This document shows, in pieces, positions 1 to 7,915 of a DNA stretch of 64,000 bases (positions are counted from its first letter, which is position 1; each line of letters starts with the position of its first letter). The notes beneath the pieces were generated by a model. The model worked only from the letters and a program-made list of their open reading frames with translations. It was not told where the DNA came from and made no database searches. Made by a program: the position numbers and the translations under genes. The DNA is from an uncultured Lentisphaerota bacterium (GTDB taxonomy: Bacteria; Verrucomicrobiota; Kiritimatiellia; CAIQIC01), in the NCBI GenBank assembly GCA_903896925.1, contig CAITZM010000027.1:1-64000 (forward strand), given 5' to 3'.

Positions 1-88
1 CCCTGCAAACAAGCGCCAAACGGGCGACGGCACACACCCGTCCGCGGCTTCCAAGGGCGGGGGGATGGCGTTGCTGTAGTTGGGGCGG

Positions 89-110
89 GCCGCACTCTCA
101 CGAGTGCGGC
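89..110. repeat. Short palindromic repeat, GCCGC type
   Basis: A perfect 9-bp stem GCCGCACTC / GAGTGCGGC encloses the loop TCAC and is followed by TAC. It shares the GCCGC...GCGGC outer stem and 4-nt loop with the element at 197-218, while the inner stem bases differ in a compensated way. No T-run follows, so it does not look like an ordinary terminator. Confidence 0.75.
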
Positions 111-196
111 TACTAAGCCTTACGAATCATATGAGGGCGTCTGCCCGGTGCATGACTTTGTAACCATGGTTCTGTTGGCCTCTTCTTCCTGAAGTA

Positions 197-218
197 GCCG
201 CGTTCGTCAGAACGCGGC
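197..218. repeat. Short palindromic repeat, GCCGC type
   Basis: A perfect 9-bp stem GCCGCGTTC / GAACGCGGC encloses the loop GTCA and is preceded by GTA. The inner three stem bases differ from those of the 89-110 element but stay paired, as expected for a repeat family whose structure is conserved. Confidence 0.75.
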
Positions 219-377
219 CAACCCGCCCTGCACGCCACCCGCAAAACGGCCGCCGCGCGAGCGACGACATGTTTGGCGTGTTCTTGCCGCGCCCCAACAT
301 GAACAAATTGTCATGAAATCAATCGTGCACCCAGGGCCTGGCTGCTGTTTAATCGTCCCGCCGGAACGGAGCACACC

Positions 378-1775
378 ATGAAACGCCTGTTGCTGTTCGC
401 GATCTTCGCCGCCGCCCACGCGCTGCGCGCCGCCACCCCGCAACACCCGAACTTCGTCTTCATCCTCGGGGAAGGCCACGGCTGGAGCAGCACGTCGGTG
501 CAGATGGATGAAACGGTGCCGGGCTCCAAGAGTGCCGTTGTCCGCACGCCAAACCTAGAGAAGCTCGCGCAAGCCGGCATGCGCTTCGCCAACTTCTACG
601 CACCGTCGCCGCGGTGCACCCCGTCGCGGGTCGCCTACTTCACCGGTAAAAGCCCCGCGCAGTTGCACATGACGTTCATCAACGAGGGCCGGAAGGACAG
701 CGGCACCTCCTTGAACGGACGCGTGCTGACGCCCTCGGCCTCGATGGAATTGGCGGGAAGCGAAACGACGATCGCACAGTTGCTCAAGCGCGCCGGGTAC
801 GCAACGGCGCACTTCGGCAAGTGGCACGTGGGGCGTGCGAATCCACGCGAGCACGGCTATGACGAGAACGACGGTGCGAACGGCAACGGCGGGCCGGACG
901 ATGCGGACAACCCCCACCCCAAGCAGCTTTTCCTGATGACCGAGCGGGGCATGGATTTCATGACGCGCCAGGTCAAGGCCGGCAAGCCGTTCTATCTTCA
1001 ACTCGATCACTACGCCTCGCGCAACGGTGGCGACGCGCGTCCGGAAAGCATAGCCGCGGTAAAGAGCTGGGGCGACAACCTGGAGGAACGCGACCTCGGC
1101 ACCGCCGCCGCGGATTGGGATCTCGATGTCGCCTTCGGCCGGGTGCTCAAGAAACTCGACGAACTCGGCATCGCGAACAACACCTATGTCATCTTCACGA
1201 CCGACCACGGCACGCCGGGCAGAAATCCACCGCTGGCCGGCGGCAAAGGCACGGTCTCGGAAGGTGGACTACGCGTGCCCTTCATCATCCGCGGCCCCGG
1301 CATCCAGCCAGGCACCTGCTCGCACGTGCGGACCATCGGCGAAGACCTCCTCCCCTCCCTCGCCGAGCTCGCGCACATCACCGAACCGCTGCCGAAGGGC
1401 ATCGAAGGCGGCAGCTTCGCAGGTGTGCTCACGAACGCAGGCAACGGCAGCGTGAAGCGACCGCGCGAGGAATTTGTCGTCCACTTCCCGCACTACGACA
1501 AGGACGAGAGCGGGCCGGCATCGGCGCTGTTTCTCGGCGATCTCAAATTGATCCGCATCTATGAAACCGGCACGCTGAAACTGTTCAATATCGCGCATGA
1601 TCCCGGCGAGCGCCGCGACCTGGCACAGGACATGCCGGACAAGGTCCAAGAGCTGAACCGGCTCCTGACGGACTACCTCGCCGCCGTGAGCGCGCAGATG
1701 CCCACGCCGAATCCAAACTTCGATCCGACCAAACCCGCCACTTCGCCGGAGCGGAAAGGCAAACGCGGGCGCTGA
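378..1775 (+). CDS. Secreted sulfatase (type I, formylglycine-dependent)
   Basis: Alkaline-phosphatase-superfamily sulfatase, 465 aa, with a signal peptide at about residues 1-19, so exported. The CTPSR motif starts at Cys80, the residue converted to formylglycine in this family. The helper stretch FGKWHVG follows and the metal/substrate half TTDHGTPG lies near residue 275. The usual N-terminal metal site (ILADD.G) is replaced by ILGEGHGW, so Glu32 stands among glycines where an Asp pair is normal. The C-terminus is Lys/Arg-rich. The protein presumably removes sulfate esters from an extracellular glycan, but the substrate cannot be read from sequence. It is the first gene of a plus-strand run of exported enzymes. 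The start is supported by a hydrophobic leader directly after ATG. Confidence 0.9.
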   Translation: MKRLLLFAIFAAAHALRAATPQHPNFVFILGEGHGWSSTSVQMDETVPGSKSAVVRTPNLEKLAQAGMRFANFYAPSPRCTPSRVAYFTGKSPAQLHMTFINEGRKDSGTSLNGRVLTPSASMELAGSETTIAQLLKRAGYATAHFGKWHVGRANPREHGYDENDGANGNGGPDDADNPHPKQLFLMTERGMDFMTRQVKAGKPFYLQLDHYASRNGGDARPESIAAVKSWGDNLEERDLGTAAADWDLDVAFGRVLKKLDELGIANNTYVIFTTDHGTPGRNPPLAGGKGTVSEGGLRVPFIIRGPGIQPGTCSHVRTIGEDLLPSLAELAHITEPLPKGIEGGSFAGVLTNAGNGSVKRPREEFVVHFPHYDKDESGPASALFLGDLKLIRIYETGTLKLFNIAHDPGERRDLAQDMPDKVQELNRLLTDYLAAVSAQMPTPNPNFDPTKPATSPERKGKRGR

Positions 1776-1820
1776 TGCGAACGTCCGCTTCCAAGGCGTG
1801 GAAATGATAAGGTTCGGCGC

Positions 1821-3059
1821 ATGAAACGCAACGCAAGCCTGACGCTGGCCGTGCTGCTGCTCGCGCCGCTGGCTGAAATTTCGGCAGCGAACAGCGGCAA
1901 TCCTTTGACTGCTGATGCACGTGCGGCGACAGCTTCGGTGAACCAGAACGGCTTCGACACCGCCGCTGCCATTCCGCTGCGCAGCCACCTCTATCGCGGC
2001 AATGATTTTTGCGTTTCGCTCACGGGCAGCGCCATCGGCGGGCCTGCGGGGACGGCACCCTATGAAGTCCTTTTCGATACGGGGAGTTGGACGACCAGCC
2101 TGCCGTACGGCATCCTCGACAAGACAAAAATCACCGTTCTGGAAAAGAACATCAAGGATGGCTGGGGCCATCTGGCCGACAAGGTGAAGGGGCAGTTGAT
2201 CCTGACCAGCCGCGATGGCAGGGCCAAGTATGCCATGGACGATTATGTTTTTTTTGCCCTCAAGAAACCGGACGGCTCCGACGCACCCGACGACAGGAAG
2301 TCGAAATGGTCGAGTGCCATCCTGGGCGCCTTCCCCTCGGCAACCCCTTGGGGTCAGAAACTGCCGTCACTGCCCTATGCCCTCGCACAGAAATATTCAC
2401 CTCCGAACGAGGTCGGGCTCGGCATCATCACGGAAGCCGGTACCGACATCGCGTCCGACTGGGGCTCGTGTAAGGCGTACTTGAAGCTTGGAAACGATCC
2501 GCAGCTCAGCGCGCGCCTGAATTGGCGCAATGATGTCCCGCTCTTTCGCGGTCGCACGGGTTTCGTCCCGGAGGCCGTGCCTGGTTTCACGGTGAGGTTC
2601 AGTTTCCCCAAGGTGAACGGCCAGACCGCTGCCGATATCGTTGTCACCAACCTGATCGCTACCATTGATACAGGCGCCCCCGAACTCAACCTGCGGTTGG
2701 GCAGCAGCGATCCTCATCGGCAGGCCGCGTACCAGCCGTTCTTCACCGACCAAGGACCGGGCTGGATGAATGCCAAGTACAAGGCAGCCTCGCGCTGCGC
2801 AGCCAGCGGCGTCGCGGTGCGGGTCGGATTCACGGGCAGTTCCGGGCGGTCCAGTTCCTACCAGTTCACGACCGGCGCATTCGGGTCTTCCAAGGCACCG
2901 ACCCACGTCATCGCGGGCGATTGGGCGGGCAACGTCCCCTGGGCGGTCGGCGACGACAAACCGAAGAACCGGATCAGTCTCGGCAACACCATCTACTTTT
3001 TCTGTCCGGTTTATTTCTGGGACATCACCCACAAACGGGTGGGCATCTATTTCAAGTGA
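1821..3059 (+). CDS. Secreted two-lobed pepsin-like aspartic protease candidate
   Basis: 412 aa with a signal peptide at about 1-23. Two Asp-Thr-Gly motifs stand where a bilobal pepsin-type (A1) protease has them: FDTGS with Asp86, and IDTGA with Asp283, about 197 residues apart. The last strand, FWDITHKRVGIYF, resembles the C-terminal FDxxxxxVGxA strand of pepsins. These features are seen directly. Assignment as an active endopeptidase is inference, since overall similarity is low. It starts 45 nt after the sulfatase gene in the same direction. Alternative: a non-catalytic pepsin-fold protein. Confidence 0.6.
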   Translation: MKRNASLTLAVLLLAPLAEISAANSGNPLTADARAATASVNQNGFDTAAAIPLRSHLYRGNDFCVSLTGSAIGGPAGTAPYEVLFDTGSWTTSLPYGILDKTKITVLEKNIKDGWGHLADKVKGQLILTSRDGRAKYAMDDYVFFALKKPDGSDAPDDRKSKWSSAILGAFPSATPWGQKLPSLPYALAQKYSPPNEVGLGIITEAGTDIASDWGSCKAYLKLGNDPQLSARLNWRNDVPLFRGRTGFVPEAVPGFTVRFSFPKVNGQTAADIVVTNLIATIDTGAPELNLRLGSSDPHRQAAYQPFFTDQGPGWMNAKYKAASRCAASGVAVRVGFTGSSGRSSSYQFTTGAFGSSKAPTHVIAGDWAGNVPWAVGDDKPKNRISLGNTIYFFCPVYFWDITHKRVGIYFK

Positions 3060-3069
3060 GTTAGACCAC

Positions 3070-3891
3070 ATGACCCTGAAGCCAACCATGTTCATCCTTG
3101 CCGCCTTATGGGTGCTCGCATCCGGGCGTGCGCCAGCTTTCGACGTGTTGCCGAGTCTCAACACCTATCGCACGGCCACGATCAAAGATGCGGCCATGCG
3201 CGTGATTGAACTGAAGTCCGACGGCGTGTGGTTCATCACGCAAAACAGCGATTTCAACGACGAAGAATGGCATGCGTTGTTCCAGTCACTCGGCGGGCCG
3301 CATATTTCTGAAGACAATCCCGCGGGCAATAAGTCCTACGTGGACTACAGCAGAATCATGGGACGGCAGCCGGATGCGGCCTTGTGCTACAACGAAACCG
3401 GCGGCATGCCGGGTGGCACGCAATTGAGCAACGAGCAGATCGAAGCGCAGTCCAAATCGCACGGGAACAGGCCGGTCATCATCTGCCTGACGCGCAGTTA
3501 CGGCGGCGCATGGAAGACGCAGACCGACCGTTGCCTCGACAACCCGAAAGTCGCCGCCATCTGCATGGAGTATGTGAAGAAGGCGCTGCTCGAAAACATC
3601 AACGCTCCCGCCGGGTGCATCAAGGCCGTGCGCAGAAAACACAAGCCGGTCTACCTCCTTCTCCACGCCGCGGGCGACGGGTGGACATTGGAAGAAAACA
3701 AGAAGATCATCGAAAACCTCAATACATGGTGTCCCAACGAAATGTCTAGTGGCGAGGTGCATCTGGTGTATCAGAACTACACGCCGGGCGTCGCAGGATG
3801 GTTCGGTCCCGGCGGCGTGAAAGAGGCGCTTCAACAAGCTCGACGGATGCCGAACTATGCTTCGCGGACAGGCACGCAACAGAAACCATGA
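3070..3891 (+). CDS. Secreted protein of unknown function
   Basis: 273 aa when started at the ATG just after the previous stop (10-nt gap). Residues 1 to about 24 form a signal peptide, and an internal ATG at 3088 would also fit. I do not recognise a family. Visible features are alternating hydrophobic strands (RPVIICLTRSYGGAW, KPVYLLLHAAGDGW, GEVHLVYQNY) and helices, compatible with a small alpha/beta or TIM-like fold, and four cysteines in the mature part. It lies in a tight run with the aspartic protease and the metallophosphatase and is probably co-transcribed with them. Confidence 0.7.
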   Translation: MTLKPTMFILAALWVLASGRAPAFDVLPSLNTYRTATIKDAAMRVIELKSDGVWFITQNSDFNDEEWHALFQSLGGPHISEDNPAGNKSYVDYSRIMGRQPDAALCYNETGGMPGGTQLSNEQIEAQSKSHGNRPVIICLTRSYGGAWKTQTDRCLDNPKVAAICMEYVKKALLENINAPAGCIKAVRRKHKPVYLLLHAAGDGWTLEENKKIIENLNTWCPNEMSSGEVHLVYQNYTPGVAGWFGPGGVKEALQQARRMPNYASRTGTQQKP

Positions 3892-3901
3892 CAAACCAAC
3901 C

Positions 3902-5518
3902 ATGAAACACACCCTCACATACCTCAACGCCCAGCTGTTAGGCGCGGCTGAATATATTTATAGAACCCGCAACGATACCCGCGCCACAGCCCTGCCGGCT
4001 TTTTGTGGGCGGGGTTTCCAACCCCGCGAACCCAAGCACGCCCCAGCAGGCTTGCCATCAAGCAACACGAACCTCATCGCACGCCTGACGTTTTACCTGC
4101 GGCGGCAGGCCGGCCGCCGTTCCCTGCCAGTGCAGATCGTCTTGGGCTTGCTCTTGTGCGTCTGCGTCACGCTCGCCGGACCGGAGGGCAAGCGTGGACA
4201 AGATAAGGGCGGCGGCAGCAAGCAGCCGATCATGAATTCGCCCTGCAACGATGTGCCGGCGCATCCGTTCGACATCATTCTCGGCCGGGTCACGCGCGAC
4301 TCCATCACGATCAGCCTGCTCGCCTATCAGGACACCGAAGGCTGCATCGCCTACGGCACGCAGCACGACAACTACACGCAACAGACCCCGCGGCGACTCT
4401 TCAAGAAGGACGAGCCGGCGGAAACCGTGCTCGCTGCGCTCCGGCCGGACACACAGCACTTCTTCCAGTTCCGCGGCGGCGGCACGAACAGCGCGGAGCA
4501 GTCGTTCCGCACACAGCGCCCGCCGGGCAGCGCCTTCACCTTCACCATCACCGCCGATCCGCACCTCGACGAGCACACGAGCCCCGCGACCTATCAGCAG
4601 ACCCTCGCCAACGCGCGCGCCGCTGCGCCCGACTTCCACCTCGACCTCGGCGACACCTTCATGACCGAGAAGCAGGCCAACCGCGAGGCCGCCTACAAGC
4701 AATACCTCGCACAGCGTTTCTACTTCGGCCAGCTCTGCAACTCCGCGCCGCTCTTCTTTGTGCTCGGCAATCACGACGGCGAAGCCCCGCGCGGACGCGG
4801 CGACGAGTCCGACGACCTCGCCGTCTGGTCGTGCCTGACGCGCAAAAAGTTTTTCCCGAATCCTGTCCCCGATAATTTCTTCACCGGCAACGCGACCAAG
4901 CATCCCGACGCCGGCCTGTTGCAGGACTACTACGCCTGGACCTGGGGCGATGCGCAGTTCATCGTGCTCGATCCGTTCTGGTACACGCAAAAGCAGCGCG
5001 GCCAAAAGGACAACTGGAAGCGCACGCTCGGCGCCGAGCAGTATCAATGGCTCATGCGCACGCTCGAAAACAGTCGTGCCAAATTCAAGTTCGTCTTCAT
5101 CCACCATCTCGTCGGCGGCCTGGACAACCAGTGCCGCGGCGGCAGCGAGGCCGCGCCGTTCTTCGAGTGGGGCGGCCAGAACCTCGACGGCACCGAGGGC
5201 TTCAAGGAACACCGCCCCGACTGGCCGTTGCCGATCCACCAACTGCTCCTGCGCAACCACGTCACCGCCGTCTTTCACGGCCACGACCATCTGTTTGCGA
5301 AACAGGAACTCGACGGCATCGTCTATCAGGAATGCCCGCAGCCAGGCGACCCCAAGGGCAGCACGCGTAGCGCCGCCGAATACGGCTACAAGAGCGGGGT
5401 TCTCCTCGCCAGTTCCGGCCACCTGCGCGTCGCCGTTGCGCCGCAGCAAACCACTGTCACCTATGTCCGAGCCGACGGCTCCGTCGCCCACACCTACACC
5501 CTGCCCGCCCGCCCATAG
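3902..5518 (+). CDS. Exported calcineurin-like metallophosphatase
   Basis: Calcineurin-type phosphoesterase with a preceding fibronectin-like domain, similar in plan to purple acid phosphatases. Visible metal ligands are DPH (residues near 218), LDLGDT, the GNHD box near residue 289, FIHH, and the C-terminal GHDH. The start is uncertain. From ATG 3902 the product is 538 aa, but its first 75 residues are low-complexity and include an intergenic-type palindrome at 4009-4027. A hydrophobic export segment follows only at about residues 77-92. A GTG at 4130 would give a conventional signal peptide, so the true gene may be shorter. It presumably cleaves phosphate esters outside the cytoplasm. Confidence 0.8.
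   Translation: MKHTLTYLNAQLLGAAEYIYRTRNDTRATALPAFCGRGFQPREPKHAPAGLPSSNTNLIARLTFYLRRQAGRRSLPVQIVLGLLLCVCVTLAGPEGKRGQDKGGGSKQPIMNSPCNDVPAHPFDIILGRVTRDSITISLLAYQDTEGCIAYGTQHDNYTQQTPRRLFKKDEPAETVLAALRPDTQHFFQFRGGGTNSAEQSFRTQRPPGSAFTFTITADPHLDEHTSPATYQQTLANARAAAPDFHLDLGDTFMTEKQANREAAYKQYLAQRFYFGQLCNSAPLFFVLGNHDGEAPRGRGDESDDLAVWSCLTRKKFFPNPVPDNFFTGNATKHPDAGLLQDYYAWTWGDAQFIVLDPFWYTQKQRGQKDNWKRTLGAEQYQWLMRTLENSRAKFKFVFIHHLVGGLDNQCRGGSEAAPFFEWGGQNLDGTEGFKEHRPDWPLPIHQLLLRNHVTAVFHGHDHLFAKQELDGIVYQECPQPGDPKGSTRSAAEYGYKSGVLLASSGHLRVAVAPQQTTVTYVRADGSVAHTYTLPARP
4009..4027. repeat. Short palindromic repeat inside the annotated 5' end of the metallophosphatase frame
   Basis: An 8-bp perfect stem GCGGGGTT / AACCCCGC encloses the loop TCC. 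It resembles the intergenic palindromes elsewhere in the window. Its presence here suggests that the bases around it are non-coding leader. Confidence 0.6.
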
Positions 5519-5617
5519 GGGGTCGCACCTCCCGCAGGCTGTTTGCTTTACCATCGCTTTACAATTTTGCCCGCCTTGGCACATGCAATCTTTACGCAGA
5601 GCAGCTATGCTGCGGCC

Positions 5618-6925
5618 ATGAACACAACACTGCTTCTCGGGGCGCTGTGCATCGGCGCGGCTTGCGCCGCCGGCGCTGTGGAACCGGCCCTACCGTTCAC
5701 CATCGTCGGCACCGGCCAGCCGCAGTGCTACGACAATAGCCATGAGATCGCCCCACCCCGGCCCGGGCAGCCGTTCTACGGGCAGGACGCGCAACATCCC
5801 GGGCCGCAGGCGTCGTACAAGGACAACGGCGACGGCACGATCAGCGACTTGAACACCGGGCTGGTCTGGGTCAAGGCGCGAGGCTCGAAGGTGACCTGGG
5901 ATGCCGCCGTCGCAGGCGCCAAGGCCTGCCGGGTTGGCGGCTTCAGCGACTGGCGGATGCCGACGATCAAGGAACTCTACTCGCTGATCAACTTCACCGG
6001 CGCCTACAATTTCCAGGCGGGCCCCACCGGATCCAGACCCTATCTCGACACGAAATACTTCGAGTTCGTGTTCGGCGACGAGTCCAAAGGCGTGCGTGGC
6101 ATCGATTGCCAGGACTGGACGGCGACGGAATACATCAGCACGACCATGCATGGCAACCCGACCGTGTTCGGCGTCAACTTTGCCGACGGCCGCATCAAGG
6201 GCTATCCGAAGAACGTGCAGCGCCCCGGTCCCCAAGGCGCGGCCCGCGTCGCCCACACGTTGTTCGTCCGCTACGTCCGCGGCAATCCGGCCTACGGCAA
6301 AAATGATTTCCACGACAACGGCGACGAGACGGTCACCGACCGCGCAACCGGCCTGATGTGGCAGAAGAACGACAGCGGCAAGGGCCTCAACTGGGAACAG
6401 GCGCTGGCTTACGCCGCCAGCCTCAAGTTCGCCGGCCACGGCGACTGGCGGTTGCCGAATGCCAAGGAACTCCAGGGCATCGCCGACTACTCGCGCATCC
6501 CGGCCAGCGCGCCCGTCTTCCAGATCACCAAGCTCGGCAACGGCGAGTATCCGTTCTTCTGGAGCAGCACCACGCACCTCGACGGGCCGCCCGACCGGCA
6601 GGGCGGCGCGGCCATCTACGTCGCGTTCGGCCGCGCGCTTGGATGGATGCAGCCACGGGGCGCCGGCGGTGGCACGCCGGGCCAGCGCCGGCCAGAGGGT
6701 GAAGGTCCCGGCCTGAGCGGAACGCGGGGCGGAGGCCAGGCTCGCGGCGGACCTGCCTCCAGCGGGTCCGCGAGCGTTCAACTGCTCGACGTCCACGGCG
6801 CCGGCGCGCAGCGCAGCGACCCGAAGGTCGGCGACCCGCAGGATTTCCCCCACGGCCGCGGCCCGCAGGGCGACGTCATCCGCATCTTCAACTTCGTCCG
6901 CTGCGTCCGCACTTGCTCGCCGTAA
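5618..6925 (+). CDS. Secreted protein with two DUF1566 (Lcl C-terminal) domains
   Basis: 435 aa with a signal peptide at about 1-20. Two DUF1566-type repeats are clear: DNGDGTISDLNTGLVW with GFSDWRMPTIKELYSL, and again DNGDETVTDRATGLMW with GDWRLPNAKELQGI. This domain is frequent in secreted bacterial proteins and has a C-type-lectin-related fold. A ligand-binding role at the cell surface is plausible but unproven. A Gly/Pro/Arg-rich linker (about residues 345-390) precedes a final piece ending in FNFVRCVR, a typical end of the DUF1566 domain. The start is the ATG directly before the hydrophobic leader. Confidence 0.8.
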   Translation: MNTTLLLGALCIGAACAAGAVEPALPFTIVGTGQPQCYDNSHEIAPPRPGQPFYGQDAQHPGPQASYKDNGDGTISDLNTGLVWVKARGSKVTWDAAVAGAKACRVGGFSDWRMPTIKELYSLINFTGAYNFQAGPTGSRPYLDTKYFEFVFGDESKGVRGIDCQDWTATEYISTTMHGNPTVFGVNFADGRIKGYPKNVQRPGPQGAARVAHTLFVRYVRGNPAYGKNDFHDNGDETVTDRATGLMWQKNDSGKGLNWEQALAYAASLKFAGHGDWRLPNAKELQGIADYSRIPASAPVFQITKLGNGEYPFFWSSTTHLDGPPDRQGGAAIYVAFGRALGWMQPRGAGGGTPGQRRPEGEGPGLSGTRGGGQARGGPASSGSASVQLLDVHGAGAQRSDPKVGDPQDFPHGRGPQGDVIRIFNFVRCVRTCSP

Positions 6926-7027
6926 ACAGGACGAGGCCAAACGGCCCATGCCACCGTCGCACCGCCCCGGTTTAAGCATTTGTAAACCGCCTTGGCGGGC
7001 CGCAGTCCGATAGCGCCCAATCTGAGC

Positions 7028-7055
7028 TTGACACACAGCCGGTGTGTTTTACGAT
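7028..7055 (+). promoter_or_regulatory. Candidate sigma70-type promoter
   Basis: TTGACA at 7028-7033 and TACGAT at 7050-7055 are 16 nt apart. Between them lies the inverted repeat ACAC-AGCCG-GTGT, a possible operator. It sits about 30 nt before a ribosome-binding sequence (AAGGGGG) and the short ORF at 7087. Assignment is by pattern only. Confidence 0.45.
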
Positions 7056-7086
7056 ACGTTTCCCGTTGGAGGACGAAGGGGGACGT

Positions 7087-7245
7087 ATGCCGTATAACAG
7101 CACCCAGCTGTTAATGCAGGATGACGTGGTTCCGCAGTGCCTGCGGCACCATCCAGACATCGTCTGGCCGTTTCTTGCACCGAACTTCTTGATGTATGAC
7201 CAACCCGAAAGTATCCACCACGATGAGCATCAATTCCATGGCTAA
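7087..7245 (+). CDS. Small ORF ahead of the membrane-protein gene
   Basis: 52 codons starting at ATG with a purine-rich AAGGGGG about 5 nt upstream and a candidate promoter just before. It overlaps the following membrane-protein ORF by 50 nt in another frame. The product has no recognisable domain. It could be a translated leader, or the annotated start of the next gene may be wrong. I list it because promoter, ribosome site and ORF line up, which the downstream gene's own start lacks. Confidence 0.35.
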   Translation: MPYNSTQLLMQDDVVPQCLRHHPDIVWPFLAPNFLMYDQPESIHHDEHQFHG

Positions 7246-7861
7246 CGCTGCCGCAGCGCGACGGGCCGATTTTGCGCCCGTCGGTGCGGTGCCACACGGC
7301 TACGCAGAGATCGCCAACGCCGCCGCCTGTCCTGTGTCCTTGGAGGCCCCGGTCGTCATCCCGCACCGGGCCGCCGATCTGGCTGAGCCCACTCCCTCCT
7401 CTGCGCCGGCGGCCGGGGGGGCCCAACCCGTCACGCCACCCTCCGCGGAAACCACCAATGTCAACACCGCGTTGCATCTCCTGTTCGGATACATTCCCAC
7501 CGAGGCTTTGACTCTTTATGTGGCGGTGTTGGCGGCGTTGCACGAGTCGGCCCCGATCAGCAATGCCCAGCGGGCTGTCTTTTGGGCGTTCCTGGTGGCC
7601 ACGCCTCTGGTCGTGTGGCTGGTGTACGCCGCGAAAGTCAAGGCGGCACGTAAAACCCTGCCGCTCCATCCATCGCAATGGCCCGTATGGGAGATGCTGG
7701 CGGCCACCGTGGCTTATTTCGCCTGGGCTTTTGCCATGCCCAACAACCCGTTTGCCGCGTATACATGGTATTCATCTGGCTTGGCGGGTATCGCTGTCTT
7801 GCTGGCCTCCACCCTGCTCGGGTTATTGGCCCCCCTCTTTCAACGCCCGATCAACCCCTGA
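7196..7861 (+). CDS. Membrane protein with four predicted helices, unknown function
   Basis: 221 aa. Residues 1 to about 90 are Ala/Pro/Thr-rich and soluble. Four hydrophobic segments follow: around LFGYIPTEALTLYVAVL, VFWAFLVATPLVVWLVY, WEMLAATVAYFAWAFAM and GLAGIAVLLASTLLGLL. I recognise no family. No good ribosome site precedes ATG 7196, and internal ATGs at 7223 or 7238 are alternatives. It is followed after 54 nt by a lipoprotein gene in the same direction, and the two may act together in the envelope. Confidence 0.65.
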   Translation: MTNPKVSTTMSINSMANAAAARRADFAPVGAVPHGYAEIANAAACPVSLEAPVVIPHRAADLAEPTPSSAPAAGGAQPVTPPSAETTNVNTALHLLFGYIPTEALTLYVAVLAALHESAPISNAQRAVFWAFLVATPLVVWLVYAAKVKAARKTLPLHPSQWPVWEMLAATVAYFAWAFAMPNNPFAAYTWYSSGLAGIAVLLASTLLGLLAPLFQRPINP

Positions 7862-7915
7862 TCAAGCACAGGCCCAAATCGACAAGCGCCAACCCTCAAA
7901 CGAAAAGGAAGCTCC

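Larger units (their letters stand above)
1..377. other. Intergenic region with two palindromes, no gene seen
   Basis: I see no convincing coding sequence here. The stretch holds two 9-bp perfect hairpins (separate entries) and the leader of the first sulfatase gene. Minus-strand open frames entering from the sulfatase gene look like GC-rich antisense shadows. Confidence 0.6.
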
